Part shown: in pieces, positions 1 through 10,824 of the stretch
Numbering within the stretch: the first letter of the stretch is position 1
How the letters are laid out: the number at the start of each line of letters is the position of its first letter
Assembly: GCA_023052935.1 (NCBI GenBank)
Contig: CM041297.1
Coordinates: forward strand, 93,589,521 to 93,653,520
Length of the DNA stretch: 64,000 bases
Direction of reading: 5' to 3'
Source of the DNA: Piezodorus guildinii
Lineage: Eukaryota; Arthropoda; Insecta; Hemiptera; Pentatomidae
Made by a program: the position numbers and the translations under genes
The notes under the pieces: generated by a model
The model's database searches: none
Told to the model about the DNA's origin: nothing
Seen by the model: the letters and a program-made list of their open reading frames with translations, nothing else

Positions 1-344
1 TTAAATTTTACATCGATATTAAATCAAATCATTAGAGCTGTTTTTGATAAAATTGTAAAAAGGTGCAAAATGCATGAGATAAAGTGACTCTTCTAATTAG
101 CTGATTTTGATGATAAAGTTTCTGTAACATCTCGGGCGTATAATTGTCTCAGAAAGGAAATTTCAGTTTCAAAAGACTTTTCGTTTTGGCGCTCGAGTTA
201 CTATACACTGACGTTTTTGGTGGATATTTGGTGTCAGGAGACCTCAAAACGTGTATTTCCGTTGAAAACTCAAATTCGAAAATTTTCACGATCGCCTTAC
301 TTTCCCTTACTATATATTTCATATATATAGGTAAGTGAAATTAA
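1..344 (+). repeat. Repeat family R, 3' part, cut by window edge
   Basis: Divergent 3' third of the family R repeat that recurs eight more times in the window. It shares the 'tacatcgatat' segment, the 'aggtgcaaaatgcatg' segment, the block ending in 'cgtgtatttccgttgaaaac' and the terminal 'GTAAGTGAAA'. The CA tract found in other copies is missing here. The left end lies outside the window. Confidence 0.75.
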
Positions 345-850
345 AAAAAAATGCTGCAAATTATTATGCAAGGATTTATTATTTCTAAATAACAATATTA
401 GGGTAAAACTAGAACTCTATTAACAATTTTCCTCTATCTTCAAAAATAACTGGGTTATTGGCGTATTTATGGATAAAATAAAAAAAAAAATTATTCCGGC
501 TTTTTTGGTTAATAAACACTAATAAAAAAAAATCTATCTACATAAATAACTGAGTTATTGAATTAAATCACTTTTAATCTTCTGCCATTTTAAAAATAAC
601 CAGCTGATATCAACGTCTAGGTCTTAGAATCATCGTTGCATGCCCTAAGAATTAAAACAAAAAAATTGGTCCAGTAGTTTCGGAAAAATGGCGGACGGCG
701 TATTTTTTTAATTTATAATTCGGGGACTACGCATCTTGAAACGTAAGCCCTCAAATATTTAAGGGTGGTAATTTTTTTTTGATCGATTACAAAGGTTCAT
801 TATTGAAAATAATAAACCAAAAATGCAATGCTATCTAAATAAATGTAATT
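345..850 (+). repeat. Old interspersed repeat, family Y
   Basis: Degenerate AT-rich repeat recognised by blocks shared with copies near 13100, 28560, 29475, 32405, 33870 and (inverted) 37365: 'aaataacaatattagggta', 'tctatcttcaaaaataact', 'ggactacgcatcttgaaa' and 'gaaaataataaaccaaaa'. It has no coding potential. Class unknown; it could be a decayed MITE or a non-autonomous element. Confidence 0.6.
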
Positions 851-1384
851 TTGATTAAGATGAACAGTGCCTAGAAATTATTTATTTTCCTTTAACAGCA
901 AGATATGATTTACCACTAATGATAAAATGTTGTGCATACATGTAAATGTTTGGGTGTGTTTATGTATAAAGGGGTTTTAGCTGTCAAAATAAATAGACAT
1001 CATGACGGTTAAGGTCAAATATTTAACTAACTGTTTACTTATCGGAGACGAAAATGTAGGGTTAGTAGGCCGTAGGAGGGACACTAAAACGAAAGTTGAC
1101 GCCCTCCTTTCGGTAGTTCTCGTCGATCGCCCATTTCAAGTCTACTCAGTCCTCGTCCCACTTAGTGCATTGAATTTTGATTTATCATCGAACTGGTAGA
1201 GGCATCGATGTATATACTGCCATCGATTGAATCCCCGTCTAAGTCATGCGGAAAACCTTTCTATCTACTGCTTCTTTTCCACCCCAACACCCATTGGGCT
1301 CAGACACGAAAATTAAATGCAACATTCCTAAAAAATAAATATTCATGTCGATGAATGAACTTCTAAGTTGAAAGCGAACTGATT
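851..1384. other. No recognised gene
   Basis: AT-rich sequence with a slightly GC-richer patch at about 1000-1310. A 65-codon open frame at 1002-1199 on the plus strand has no start context, motif or splice signals that I can support. Nothing here matches another part of the window. Confidence 0.4.
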
Positions 1385-1600
1385 CAGATACGCAACATCC
1401 AGACCCTAGGGTATGGAGACCCTCCTGGGGCAGACCCAGCGTCTTTAAAGTGGGTACCCAAATTAAGGAAAAACCTGGCGGCTGAGCGTGATCAAGGCTT
1501 AATCACCTCATTGCACGGCCGTTGGTCTAGACAGTACAAATCTCTATATGTACTGATCCCAAGCCCCTTCATGGATTGTTGAGGTACAGGGCACAGGGTT
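1385..1600 (+). repeat. SINE-B body, 5'-truncated
   Basis: Matches the 3' body of the tRNA-headed SINE at 42045-42320: 'gggtatggagaccctcctgg', 'acccagc', 'aaagtggg tacccaaa', then a 'ttgcacg' segment. The tRNA-like head is missing here. A poly(T)/microsatellite stretch follows at 1600-1616. Confidence 0.65.
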
Positions 1601-1763
1601 TTTTTTTTTTTTTTTCTTTTGTACAATAAAGGAGATTTGAAAAAAAAATAAAAAAATTTTCTATTAAATTGTAAGATATTTTTCTTGTTGGCCATAAAGG
1701 AGTGTAGGGAAAAAAGAAAATAAAAAAAAAGGAAATAAAGGCCTGAAGGCGTTGTATTAGTAT

Positions 1764-2675
1764 TTTTTACTTTCACTTACTATAAATAGTAGGGAAAGTA
1801 TTGCGATCGTGAAAATTTTCGAATTCCAGTTTTCAACGGAAATACACGTTTTAGGGTCCCCTGAGTCCAAATAACCAAGTCCCGCAAAAAGGTCTGTGTG
1901 TGTGTGTGTGTGTGTCTGTGTGTGGTAACTCCCGGGCAGAAACGGTAAGTCCTATGAAACTGAAATTTCATATTTAAGACAACTATACGCCCGAGACGTG
2001 ACAAAACTTTTTTCATCAAAATGAGCTTACCAGAAGAGGCACTTTATACCATGCATTTTGCACCTTTTTTCGATTTTCTCAAAAACGGTTCCGACGATTT
2101 TGATTAAACTCGCTATATCGATGTAAAATTAAATGGGCTTTAATATCATGTAGGTTTTATTTGGATAAAAATGGTCTGACAGGGCTTAAATGCCGATATT
2201 TTAAATTTTCTTCCTCTAAAGTACCTTTAATTTTTTAGATTCAATAATAATAACTAGATTATCTTGTTAGCGCTGATGAAAAACAGGTAAATATATAAAT
2301 TGAATAAATTCGATACCCAACTAAAGGAGAAAACAGAAAAAATATATTTTTAATGAAATTTTTCGTTTTTGAACATAAGAGCAGTAATATACATGTATGA
2401 TATACCGTTGGAAAGCTAAAGATTTTAGAAAAAATATCATCTCATACACAAGCTTTTAGAAGTTAATAGAGAGTGATGAGAAGAAGATAAAACTAACTGA
2501 TTATTTTAGATAATAATATAATAGATTTTTTAATAAAACACATGTTTATATATAAATTCAATTTGATTAATTCCTTAATAGTTTCACGTATTTTTATCTC
2601 TAACTGTATTTGAAAATTCTTTCATTGATTTTAAAAATCGAGGTAAGTGAAAGTCGTGTGTTGCCCGCACCAGAT
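1764..2675 (-). repeat. Repeat family R, full-length copy
   Basis: Full copy in reverse orientation. It begins at 'ACTTTCACTTAC' and ends with 'GTAAGTGAAAGT' followed by 'cgtgtgttgcccgcaccaga', so the ends carry a 12-bp inverted repeat. A GT tract lies at about 1895-1922, the fixed microsatellite position of the family. A 79-codon open frame (1780-2019, minus) corresponds to open frames in other copies; I do not call it a gene. Confidence 0.8.
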
Positions 2676-3629
2676 TTTTTTTTTATTTGTTAGATTTGTT
2701 TCTTGTACAATAAAGGGATCAGAAAAAAGAGAAATAAAGTTTAAATATATTATATTATATTTAGGGAATTTTTTATTATTATTATTTTTTTATATTGAAT
2801 TTAAAAAAAAAGTGAAATAAACCTTACATGTTAAATTCATCCCTATAAGAAACTATCAGAAGGTTATTAGGTTACTTACCTTCGGGTAAAAGAAGGGCAT
2901 TTAATGCTTATAAACATATTCCTTTATGTTCTGTGGTTCTATGTAATAAATTTTGGTGACATAATTGCAAATAAAATAAATCAAAAAACATAAGCCATAT
3001 AAGATGGAGCTTATATCTGACATAATCTGAATTCCTATATGTTAGCCGTTAATGCTGTTTAATCTTGCTACCCATTGGTTTTCAACTAATTCAAACCAAA
3101 CTCATTCCTCAAATAAGTTTGGAATTTGACCTATTGTTGAATGAAAGGTTATTAAAAAGGATTGGACCGATTAACTCACATCCGTTCCGGTCATTGTCGA
3201 TATGGAGGTCAAGATATGCACGCGTAGGACTTCTTTAAGAAGGCACCCAACATCATTAATTATTTTGGACGATGTTTCGACAATAAGTTCGTGCCAACTT
3301 GAGCCCCCAATTATAATAGAAAGTACTTTCTATTTTCTCTAGCACATTTGTGGGGGGCTGATAATCAGCATGGCGGTGGTGCTTAATCAGTGAAATAAGA
3401 AACTTAATTTAAATATCGGATTGAAAGAGTATGCTCCTGCGATGCGTCATGGACTGCTAAATAACTTTAATAATTATTCCATTCTATTAAATTTACTTTA
3501 CAACAGCATTGTAAGGCAGCGACTATTTTTTGTGGAATGCCTCTAATTCATGATTAATATTTTTTTTTCTATTTCATTCTTTAAAATTTATACCTCCTGC
3601 CCTACACTGTCCTTTAATGATATCCGCTT
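2676..3629. other. No recognised gene
   Basis: AT-rich sequence. The segment at 2840-2985 ends in an A-rich AATAAA-like tail and could be the end of a decayed retroelement. The stretch at 3150-3330 is less AT-rich but shows no sustained open frame or splice signals I can support. Confidence 0.4.
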
Positions 3630-4230
3630 GTCCCGGTCGAACAGATCCGTTACTTAGGCCTCCTGCTAGACGAACGTCTTATATGGAATCCGCACACAAG
3701 ACTGAAAAGACAAGAAACTGCTCGCAGATTTCGGTTACTTTAACATTTACTTGACAGACCCTCTAACCTTTCACTTAACTACAAATGACTCATCTACATG
3801 ACAATCATAAGGCCTATCTGGACCTACGGAGTTGAGCTATGGGGCTCTACTAAACAATCAAACTCTTCCCGTATCCAATCCTTACAATCCAAAATTCTTC
3901 GTAAAATCTTCAACGTTCCTTACTTTCTCACGAATAAAATCATCCACAAAGACCTTAATGTTCCATGTGTTGCTGATTTGGCCTGTACCAGTTATCACTC
4001 CTCCCATGAAAAATTTCACTCCCACTCTAATCTACTAGTTTTCATCCTTGCTTCCTCTTCAATTCCTGACAATCCGCCGGGGCGTCTGAACAGAAGATTG
4101 CCTCGAGACCTTCTTGTTTAGATTTACTACTAGAGTGCTGCCAATGGGTAATTTCTCTTCATGTTTTTTTTTTTTTTTTCATGTATTTTATCATTAAACA
4201 GCATATTTCCTTGTTGAACAGCCCTAATCG
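3630..4230 (+). pseudogene. Jockey-type LINE, 3' end of ORF2 (decayed)
   Basis: Translates, with stops, to the C-terminal tail of a Jockey-type reverse transcriptase: RYLGLLLDERLIWNPHTRLK, then WTYGVELWGSTK, RIQSLQSKILRKIFNVPY and TNKIIHKDLNVP. The same block ends the intact ORF2 at 25010-25480. At least two in-frame stops interrupt it (after FRLL and after LNYK), so it is dead. The 3' UTR begins 'gagtgctgccaatgggtaat', shared with the copies at 9100-9770 and 10838-11492, which form one subfamily separate from the intact element. Confidence 0.85.
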
Positions 4231-4871
4231 CCTTTAGAGAGATGGGATTGTCAACGACTATCAATCACAAGAACAATAAACATTATGAAGATGTACTGGG
4301 TATTTTAAGGAAACGTGGTTCAAGGTCTTCTCAACCGGGAGATACGGAGGTCGGATTAAGTGTTTCTCGTAAGGATGATCAAGTTTTTGGAAATGTATGA
4401 GGAATTCCTCCAGTGTGAAGATTGCTTTAAGAATATTCTTAAAAATATACAGTCTACGCAGGTCTCTTGAAACATATTGGGATTCCATCCTACTCCGGGC
4501 CGGAAAGATTGAAATCCAATTAAGTAGTTTGTAAGGACACTTTCTATCGCTAGAAGTTCGCCCATCAGCTACTCTCTTCAGTAGAAAACGGAAGGTCTTT
4601 GAACAGGTATTGATATAATAGAGTACTGAGGGTAATACCGTTTCAAAGTGCGTCGTAGTGTCTTAATGTAACTTTTAATTTTTATAAGTTGAATTTACAC
4701 AATATTAGTTGAATTGGCCATCGTTTTTCTACAAGAGTAAAACATTACTATAGCTTAGTGGTGCCAAGACCAAAATATTGCTGGACGACACACCAGACTT
4801 GTGATTCCATTCATACTATTAATAATATTCCTCCAAATTTTCAATATTCTCACACAAATCCTCCAAATTAT
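4231..4871. other. No recognised gene
   Basis: Two overlapping minus-strand open frames (4261-4488 and 4356-4565) are present, but neither shows a family motif, a codon pattern I can judge, or splice sites. They overlap in different frames, so at most one could be real. Confidence 0.35.
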
Positions 4872-4883
4872 TCAAATTATTAC

Positions 4884-5170
4884 TTTTTTTTTTCAGTGGC
4901 GCGACAGGCCGTGCAGGCCCTGGGCCTCGCGGTGTGATCTCCTGAGAGATTACACTCGCGTTTCACGATGAAATTTATAGTGTAGGGTCATCACTCCCTA
5001 CGCCTAATTTTGTGAGTGGCCACCATTTGGCTGACGGGTCTCACATACCCGGGGGAGAGGCTGCGAGTGAATCCCCATTTAATTACATCATTATAAAAGC
5101 CCCGCCGGGACTGGGATTCGAACTCGCAACCTGTGGCATGAGAAACTAGCGCGCTAGCCAAGGGCTCCCC
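4884..5170 (-). mobile_element. SINE-C, complete tRNA-derived copy
   Basis: Read on the minus strand, it starts at 5170 with GGGGAGCCCTTGGCTAGCGC. It carries a pol III A-box-like TGGCTAGCGCG and a B-box-like GAGTTCGAATCCC, continues into a GC-rich body and ends with 'gtcgcgccactg' plus a short A tail (T on the plus strand). It is flanked by a perfect 12-bp duplication, TCAAATTATTAC, at 4872-4883 and 5171-5182. Only the 3' ends of this family recur, at 35083 and about 44855. Confidence 0.85.
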
Positions 5171-5182
5171 TCAAATTATTAC

Positions 5183-5940
5183 TACAATGTTAAAATATGG
5201 GCGAAATCTCTCAGAAAAGAAAAAATTGCAGAATTATTGAATTCAAATTACTTATCGCTATAGACAAGTCCTCAATGCCAACCTGCGTCACTCATTCTGA
5301 TGTTTATCCTGTATAACATGTATATGTATTCTTTATTGCTTTTTGGTTTTGTGAATTACTGTTTCTTACTGTATACTGTGTTATGTTTCTTTATAATTGT
5401 TTATATATAATAATTCAAAGTATTTATATGCTTAATTTTATTTTTGTATATATGAATATGTATTCCTTATTGCTTTTTAGTTTAGTCAATTACTGTTTCT
5501 TACTATGTACTGTTTAACTGTTTCTCATTTTTTTTTTGTATTAATTAGGTATTTTATAATTCAATTTCGTATTTGCATGCCTTAATTTTATATCTAGTAT
5601 ATATGTATATGTATTCCTTAAAGCTTTTTAGCTAAGTCAATTACTGCTACAATGCTGTGTACTGTGTTACTGTTTCTTTATAATTGTATTTTTATATTCC
5701 TTAAGTATTATATTGTTTTTTGCTGCGTAGTATGTTACTGTTTCTTTATAAAAACTGTGTTATATTATTTAAGTGTTGTATTGTATCTTACTGTGTTATT
5801 GTACTTTTATTGAATTGCCGCAGGTGAACTCCTTTTCCACACACGGACTCGCCTTAGGGTAGTGACTTCTACTTGACAGTAAAATGTCTGTATTCGATTT
5901 AAATAAAAAAGTTAAAAAAAAACAAAGGATGTAAACTAAG
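5183..5940 (+). repeat. AT-rich degenerate repeats, probable LINE 3' UTR and tail
   Basis: The block 'tatatgtattccttattgct...ttactgtttctta' recurs at about 5320, 5455, 5600 and in shorter forms to 5790. A GC-richer stretch (5815-5890) and 'aataaaaaagttaaaaaaaa' follow. A retroelement 3' UTR with a poly(A) tail is the simplest reading, but no adjacent coding sequence proves it. Confidence 0.45.
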
Positions 5941-6111
5941 TTAAACTTTTTTAACAGTACTTATTGCAGAACTAGTATTAATTTCTTTGGCTCGATTGGA
6001 TACAGCAGCTGATCTCTCTACATATCATATATTATCAAGTATTTTTGTTGCGACCTTTAGTATGCGGAATATTGATTCAGATAGACGATAAACACTGGAG
6101 AAGGAACATAC

Positions 6112-6282
6112 CTTGAGCTGCTTGAACTCCTCCATGGTGCCTCCTCTGGGTTGTGCGGCGGCGGAGGCTGTGGGTCCTGTTGGAGACGGCCAGGAGCGGG
6201 TTCGTGTCCCCGTCGAGGAGGGCGAACTCCTTCCACATCACAGAGTCGTCCTTGAGGATCCATCCGTCTCGGCGGGGCCTAC
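6112..6282 (-). CDS. Coding exon 2 of an unrecognised secreted protein
   Basis: A 171-bp GC-rich island in AT-rich DNA. Read on the minus strand, it has an acceptor 'ttgttacag' just before 6282 and a donor CAAG|GTATGT at 6112/6111. Starting two bases in, one frame is open throughout and gives 56 codons plus one base, so both introns are phase 1. The upstream signal-peptide exon (8632-8741) ends in phase 1, and the join makes a Gly codon. The peptide includes GWILKDDSVMWKEFALLDGD, then an NRT glycosylation sequon and a very basic stretch (LRRRTTQRR). Another frame is also open for 51 codons but starts with a stop and is low-complexity. I do not recognise the family. Later exons must lie below 6112 or outside the window; none was found. 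Confidence 0.7.
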
Positions 6283-6750
6283 CTGTAACAATAGCCCTTT
6301 ATAACATGCTATTTCCTAGACAATGGAGCTACGGAGATAATAAGGGCTCCTTCATGCTCAAACTTCCACCGTCCGAGGACCTATAAGGATATTATAAAGG
6401 GAATGATCCGTCTTAGCTAGACTAGATTCGTAACCAATAAATAGGAACTATTCAGGGCTTTAAATTAAATCCTCTCACTATCCCTCTCGAAATAAGAAAA
6501 GACTCACTAAAAAAAAACAAAAAAACTGCAGCCCTGAAATGGGTTTAGTACCCTATAAAATATCTTTTATAGGATCTTTTTATAAAGATTATATTTTTCT
6601 CACATATAATTGAAATGGAAAAATATATATATTAAAATATATATATTCTGGGATCAAGTCTCCATAGAATAAAGACAATGAACAAAAAGAAATACTTATG
6701 GTCTGGTTACTTTAAAAAAAATAAAAGATGAACTATTCAATATATCTATA

Positions 6751-6751
<1 letters not shown>

Positions 6752-6782
<31 letters not shown>
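6752..6782. repeat. (CA)n microsatellite
   Basis: Uninterrupted run of about 15 CA units. Confidence 0.95.
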
Positions 6783-6784
<2 letters not shown>

Positions 6785-6859
6785 AACATACTTATATATT
6801 ATATACTGACAATTTGTAAGTTGGTCACTGACAAAGAATCTAGAACGGAAAATAAATGT

Positions 6860-7335
6860 CTGTTAACGAAGAATGGAGTGGATTATGCTAGGAATCTTTC
6901 TGCGGGACAAGATTAACACAAATAGAATAATAAAATTAACAAATGTCTCAGACGCTATTGCTTATGCTAGAAAAATGAAATGGACAAGGAAGGGCATCTC
7001 ATGCGGAAAACAGTAGATAATTGGGCAAAGCGAACTGAAGAATGGATCTCTATTAATAAGAAAAGACGCAGAGGCCGACAACGCAAGCGCTGGGCCGACG
7101 AATTGAGGAAAAAGGATGGTTCTTTATGGATGAGATACGCACAAGACAGGATGCTGTGAAAAACTAAGTGCCAGCAACTCAAGTTTTAGGTTCGGCTAGT
7201 CTCCGCCACGGAAGGTCCATATGTATACAATTTCATGTAAATATTCATTTTATTTTTGTTTTTTATACATAATGGAGAGTAATTTAACTTTGTATTTACA
7301 AGTAAATAAAGACTATTATTGTTATTATATACATA
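6860..7335 (+). pseudogene. LINE ORF2 C-terminal fragment and 3' end
   Basis: Translation in shifting frames gives the familiar tail of endonuclease/reverse-transcriptase LINEs: a MEWIMLGIFLRDKI-like start, then KMKWTRKG, then RRRGRQRKRWADEL and LWMRYAQDR. In known elements this region reads as a 'LGISLRDRIRN ... RGRP..RW.D' signature. Frameshifts near 7005 and later break it. AATAAA at about 7303 and a TTATTA-rich end mark the 3' terminus. It is a different LINE lineage from the Jockey copies. It lies in the inferred intron, opposite in strand to the host gene. Confidence 0.75.
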
Positions 7336-8631
7336 TATTTATACTATATTTTATAATGAAACGGAAGATTGAGATACGAGTAGGAAATGGAAAAATTGAT
7401 GTTTGAAGGAAAAAAGAGAGAGGTTAGGTAGAGTGGATTATGGAGTATGATCTTTTATGGGGGGTATAATAGATTGGGTCTAGCGAATTGATATAGGGGA
7501 GGGAGTTTTTCTTCTATTTTTTAAAGTTTGGAATAGGTAAGAACCAAGGAAATATTGCCGTCGAACAGAAGGAAAAGACCATTTTTTATGAATGGTTGTA
7601 GTCATGATTTTATTTATCGTGTGTTGTCTGTCTCTTATAGGAAGTATGGATATAGTGAACAGTAGGCATGTGGATTTTTTGTTTCAGGTTCCAGGTATGA
7701 GTGTGTAATTCGTCTCATAGTTTTGATTGTGAAGTCCGTATTTTTTTAATACGAGTCTTTATTATTTTTTGATGATAAAGACCAAAATATTTGAGATAAT
7801 GTATCCTTAATGGTTTTACAATGTAAGCATAAGTATTCAGTCGTTGTCTAATCTGACAGCGGATCGTTTATAAATAATAGAACATATCATTTATAAAGAA
7901 TAAAACATAACAGCCTTAGCCTTCTATTACACGCAAGGGCCCTAGGTAATTCTTTTGTGGAAAATGAGTCTTAAGTAATTAAGTGAGTTAGTCTGTGGAA
8001 TCCATTTAATGTTTAATTAAACTGGAGGACAGGTCTTGTGTCTTTGAGCGATTTTTAATATTTAATTCACGCATAAGGTTTAAATGTGATTTATTTATTT
8101 TTTTTATTTCATATAAGTATTTTCCAAACCTGGTTATAATATTGCTGGTCCTTAAACATAATAAAATAAGAAACAAATAAATGCATTTAATTAACTTTGT
8201 TGAAAATTAAGAACTATTATTATGAGGATCAGTATAAAATATTTTTATACTGAGGTTAATTTAAAAAATAAATTCTTAGCCTAACTAATCAACAAAAAAA
8301 GGAATTAATGTACAGAAAATATAATATTGCATCTTTAATTAAGTATAATAGCACAGAGTACAGATAGTTGAGCAAGTTATATTATATAAACACTTTTATA
8401 TTGTTATTTATGTTCTACTTTTAGGATAGGTACTTCATTATTATGGATTAGTATTGATAAAAATATATATATATATTGTTTTAATTTCAAGGCCGGTAAC
8501 TGGTCCTATAATTCGGAACAGTTATAAAACTGTCATGAGAGTAATTGAAATAATTTCCTTATGGTTAATAAAAACCGATTTTAGTAATAAGTAAAATATA
8601 CATATATATATATACACTAAGATCCACTTAC

Positions 8632-8741
8632 CTTCTACGACAGAAAAGGCCAATAATATTAGAGCTAGTGCGTACGAAAAGCACCATGTTGCATGCCGTA
8701 TGTGCATAATCTTCTCCGCCGAGACGAAATCTAAAGGCTAC
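8632..8741 (-). CDS. First coding exon with signal peptide (unrecognised secreted protein)
   Basis: On the minus strand an acceptor-like 'gttttcttttttag' precedes 8741. A 34-base leader follows, then ATG at 8707 with A at -3. The 25 coded residues are a textbook signal peptide: MHIRHATW, a hydrophobic core CFSYALALILLAFSVV, then E plus one base of the next codon. The exon ends at the strong donor GAAG|GTAAGT (8632/8631). It is phase 1, matching the acceptor phase of the exon at 6112-6282; the joined reading is ...VVEGRPRRDG. The leading sequence suggests an untranslated first exon further upstream, not located. The product would enter the secretory pathway; its function is unknown. Confidence 0.7.
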
Positions 8742-9099
8742 CTAAAAAAGAAAACATACAATTAAACATTATACTTTAATATTTTACTAATTAAAATAGA
8801 TTGTGGCGGATGCTTCACACGCTCACTCACAGATAGCGCTAGTGGCGGCCCATGGGTTACCGGCCGAATATATGAAGACGTAAAATTCAATAATATTATA
8901 TATTGTAACTCATTGATACTATTGTTAATATTATAAACTATACCTCGACAAGTCGTGACTCCGACGTGATCCAAAACTGACTTGATCATCAGTCAGATGA
9001 GAGTTATAATGCATGATTTTATCAGAGAGCAAATTGAAATGAAATTTAAAGAGGTTACATAATGATTGCTTTTAAAAGAGACTGGTATTATATTATATA
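8742..9099. other. No recognised gene
   Basis: AT-rich sequence upstream of the signal-peptide exon. A (TA)n run lies at about 9093-9110. A possible untranslated upstream exon could be here, but nothing marks it. Confidence 0.35.
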
Positions 9100-9768
9100 T
9101 ATATATATAATAGTATGATGTGTGTGTAGTAAACTTAATACCTTTTGCCCCAACTTGTTCATAATATTGTATAAAAGAATTGTAAAGGTGTACAAAGGCT
9201 TGTAGAAAAAATAAAAGTCTGGAAAATAAATAAAGATCAGCATAACCTGTCCTAGTAAATTAGCTGTTAGATAAAATACATGAAAAAGACATGAAGAGAA
9301 ACTGTCCATTGGGACACTCCAATAGGTAATCTAAACTAGAGGGTCACGAGACCATCTTCTTTTCAGATGGGCCCTTGGAGTATTGTCAAGGAATGAAGAG
9401 GAAGCAAGGATTGGAAACTATAGGTTAGATTGGGAATGGAGTTTGTCATGGAAGGAATGATACCTGATTCGGGCTAAATCAGCAACATATAAGGTCTTTA
9501 TGGACGAGCTTATTCGTGACAAAGTTGTTAAGGATTTTTCGAAGGATTTTGACTGCAAGGATTGGATAGGGAGGAATTTGATGGTTTAGTAGAGCCCCAA
9601 AGTTCAACTCCATAATCCAGATAGGCCTTATGATGGTCGTGTAGATGAGCCTTTTGTAGTTGAGTGGGAGGTTAGAGCGTCTACCTAGTAAGTATTGAAG
9701 TAACCGAAAGCGGCGCAAATCGTTTCAGTCTAGTGTCCGGATTCCATGTTAGACGTTTGTCAAGTTTG

Positions 9769-9770
<2 letters not shown>
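9100..9770 (-). pseudogene. Jockey-type LINE, 3' end of ORF2 and UTR (decayed)
   Basis: The minus strand encodes the same tail as the copies at 3630 and 10838: FRLLQYLLGRRSNLPLNYK, then TIIRPIW, ILRKILNN, VTNKLVHKDL, then in another frame the ARIRYHSFHDKL-like segment. Frameshifts and deletions break it. The 3' UTR ('gagtgtcccaatgg...') runs to lower coordinates. Its 5' edge abuts a poly(A) run (poly(T) on its own strand) at 9774-9823. Confidence 0.8.

Positions 9771-9773
<3 letters not shown>

Positions 9774-9823
<50 letters not shown>
9774..9823. repeat. Poly(A) run
   Basis: About 50 uninterrupted A residues. On the strand of the adjacent minus-strand LINE fragment it is poly(T) before the 5' truncation point, so it is not that element's tail. 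It may be the tail of an unrecognised plus-strand insertion. Confidence 0.9.
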
Positions 9824-9826
<3 letters not shown>

Positions 9827-10285
9827 AAAAAAAAATCAAGAGAATATGCTGTATCAGTCAGAGAAATGGAATTTTAGAATTATAACTTTAGGTATATTCA
9901 TAATTAATATTTATCCAAATCCTCTCCTTCTTTTGAGTAATTAGCCCCGGAACTAATTTTTAAAAAAATACTGGAATACAAAAAAAAATGCGCAAACATG
10001 CGAATATTATTTTAATGAAATATTCTTAATCAACAACGCCGATAACCTATTGAACGACCTCAATATTGGAATAAACCTAAAAAAAAAGAAATATCGATAT
10101 GCTCGTGCGAGATTAGTCATAATCGAGATAATTATCAATGACAAGAACACTTCGAATACTTTAATTTTTTTGATAAAAGTACACCTGGGTAGTCTTTTCT
10201 ATTGTATAATTTTTTTCCAAAGAAATCGTTCACTTTTCGTCCTCTGAAGTTGGAAGAAAAGGAGTTATGCTAAGGAGATTGGTGA
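9824..10285. other. No recognised gene
   Basis: AT-rich sequence with no supported coding region. Confidence 0.35.
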
Positions 10286-10824
10286 TTGGTCACACCTCCT
10301 TTTATCAAAGGGAACTCGAAACCACCATTATGTTACAACACTAACTTACGAAGTATATTCATTAGATCCCAACGCCCTCCATACATCCACAGTCTCCTAC
10401 ACTTTAAATCCTCGGTCCACTCACTTGAAACAACATCGCGCCATTTCGACCTTTACTTTCCTACCCATAGAACAAAAACTTTGGATCGTTCCTTCTTAGT
10501 TTCTGGAATTTTCTATCTACTCATATCCGCCATGCTATTTCTCTCTCCTCATTTAAATCCCAAATTTTCCAATACCTTTTATTAACCCAAAAAGACGCTT
10601 AAAAACTATAATATTTATATTCCTGACATCACACTTTGAAAGAAAGGTAATATTTGTTTATTATCTTTATTTAAACGCTGTTATATTTTAATTTTTGTTC
10701 AACATAATATTTTTCAAGAATTGTTTTTATTTTATTTTATCATTGTATATTTTTATTTGTATATATGTGTGGATATTCGTGTGATATAAACACTTAAATT
10801 AACCCATCAGTGTAATTAGTAATT
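10286..10824 (+). pseudogene. CR1-like LINE, extreme C-terminus and 3' UTR
   Basis: Contains the end of a CR1/L2-type ORF2. It aligns with the reverse complement of 32040-32400, which reads HRTKTFDHSF...LWNSLPTHIRHASSLLSFKSHLF. Here the frame reads THRTKTLDRSFLVSGIFYLL... with changes, so it is degenerate. The 3' UTR is interrupted at 10825 by a nested Jockey fragment and resumes at 11506-11610 with the family's ending, 'ttattcttaggggacccagt' then '(ttcta)n'. Confidence 0.7.

Larger units (their letters stand above)
6283..8631 (-). other. Inferred phase-1 intron of the signal-peptide gene
   Basis: Runs from the GTAAGT donor at 8631 to the 'ttgttacag' acceptor at 6283. It holds a (CA)n microsatellite at 6752-6782 and a decayed LINE on the plus strand (6860-7335). 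The rest, including 7336-8631, is AT-rich with nothing recognised. Intron status depends on the two exons being joined, which is inferred from phase. Confidence 0.55.

Noticed and set aside
1764..2675. Family R as a Helitron
   Set aside because: A palindrome lies near one end, but the CTRR terminus and TC start are missing; terminal inverted repeats are present instead.
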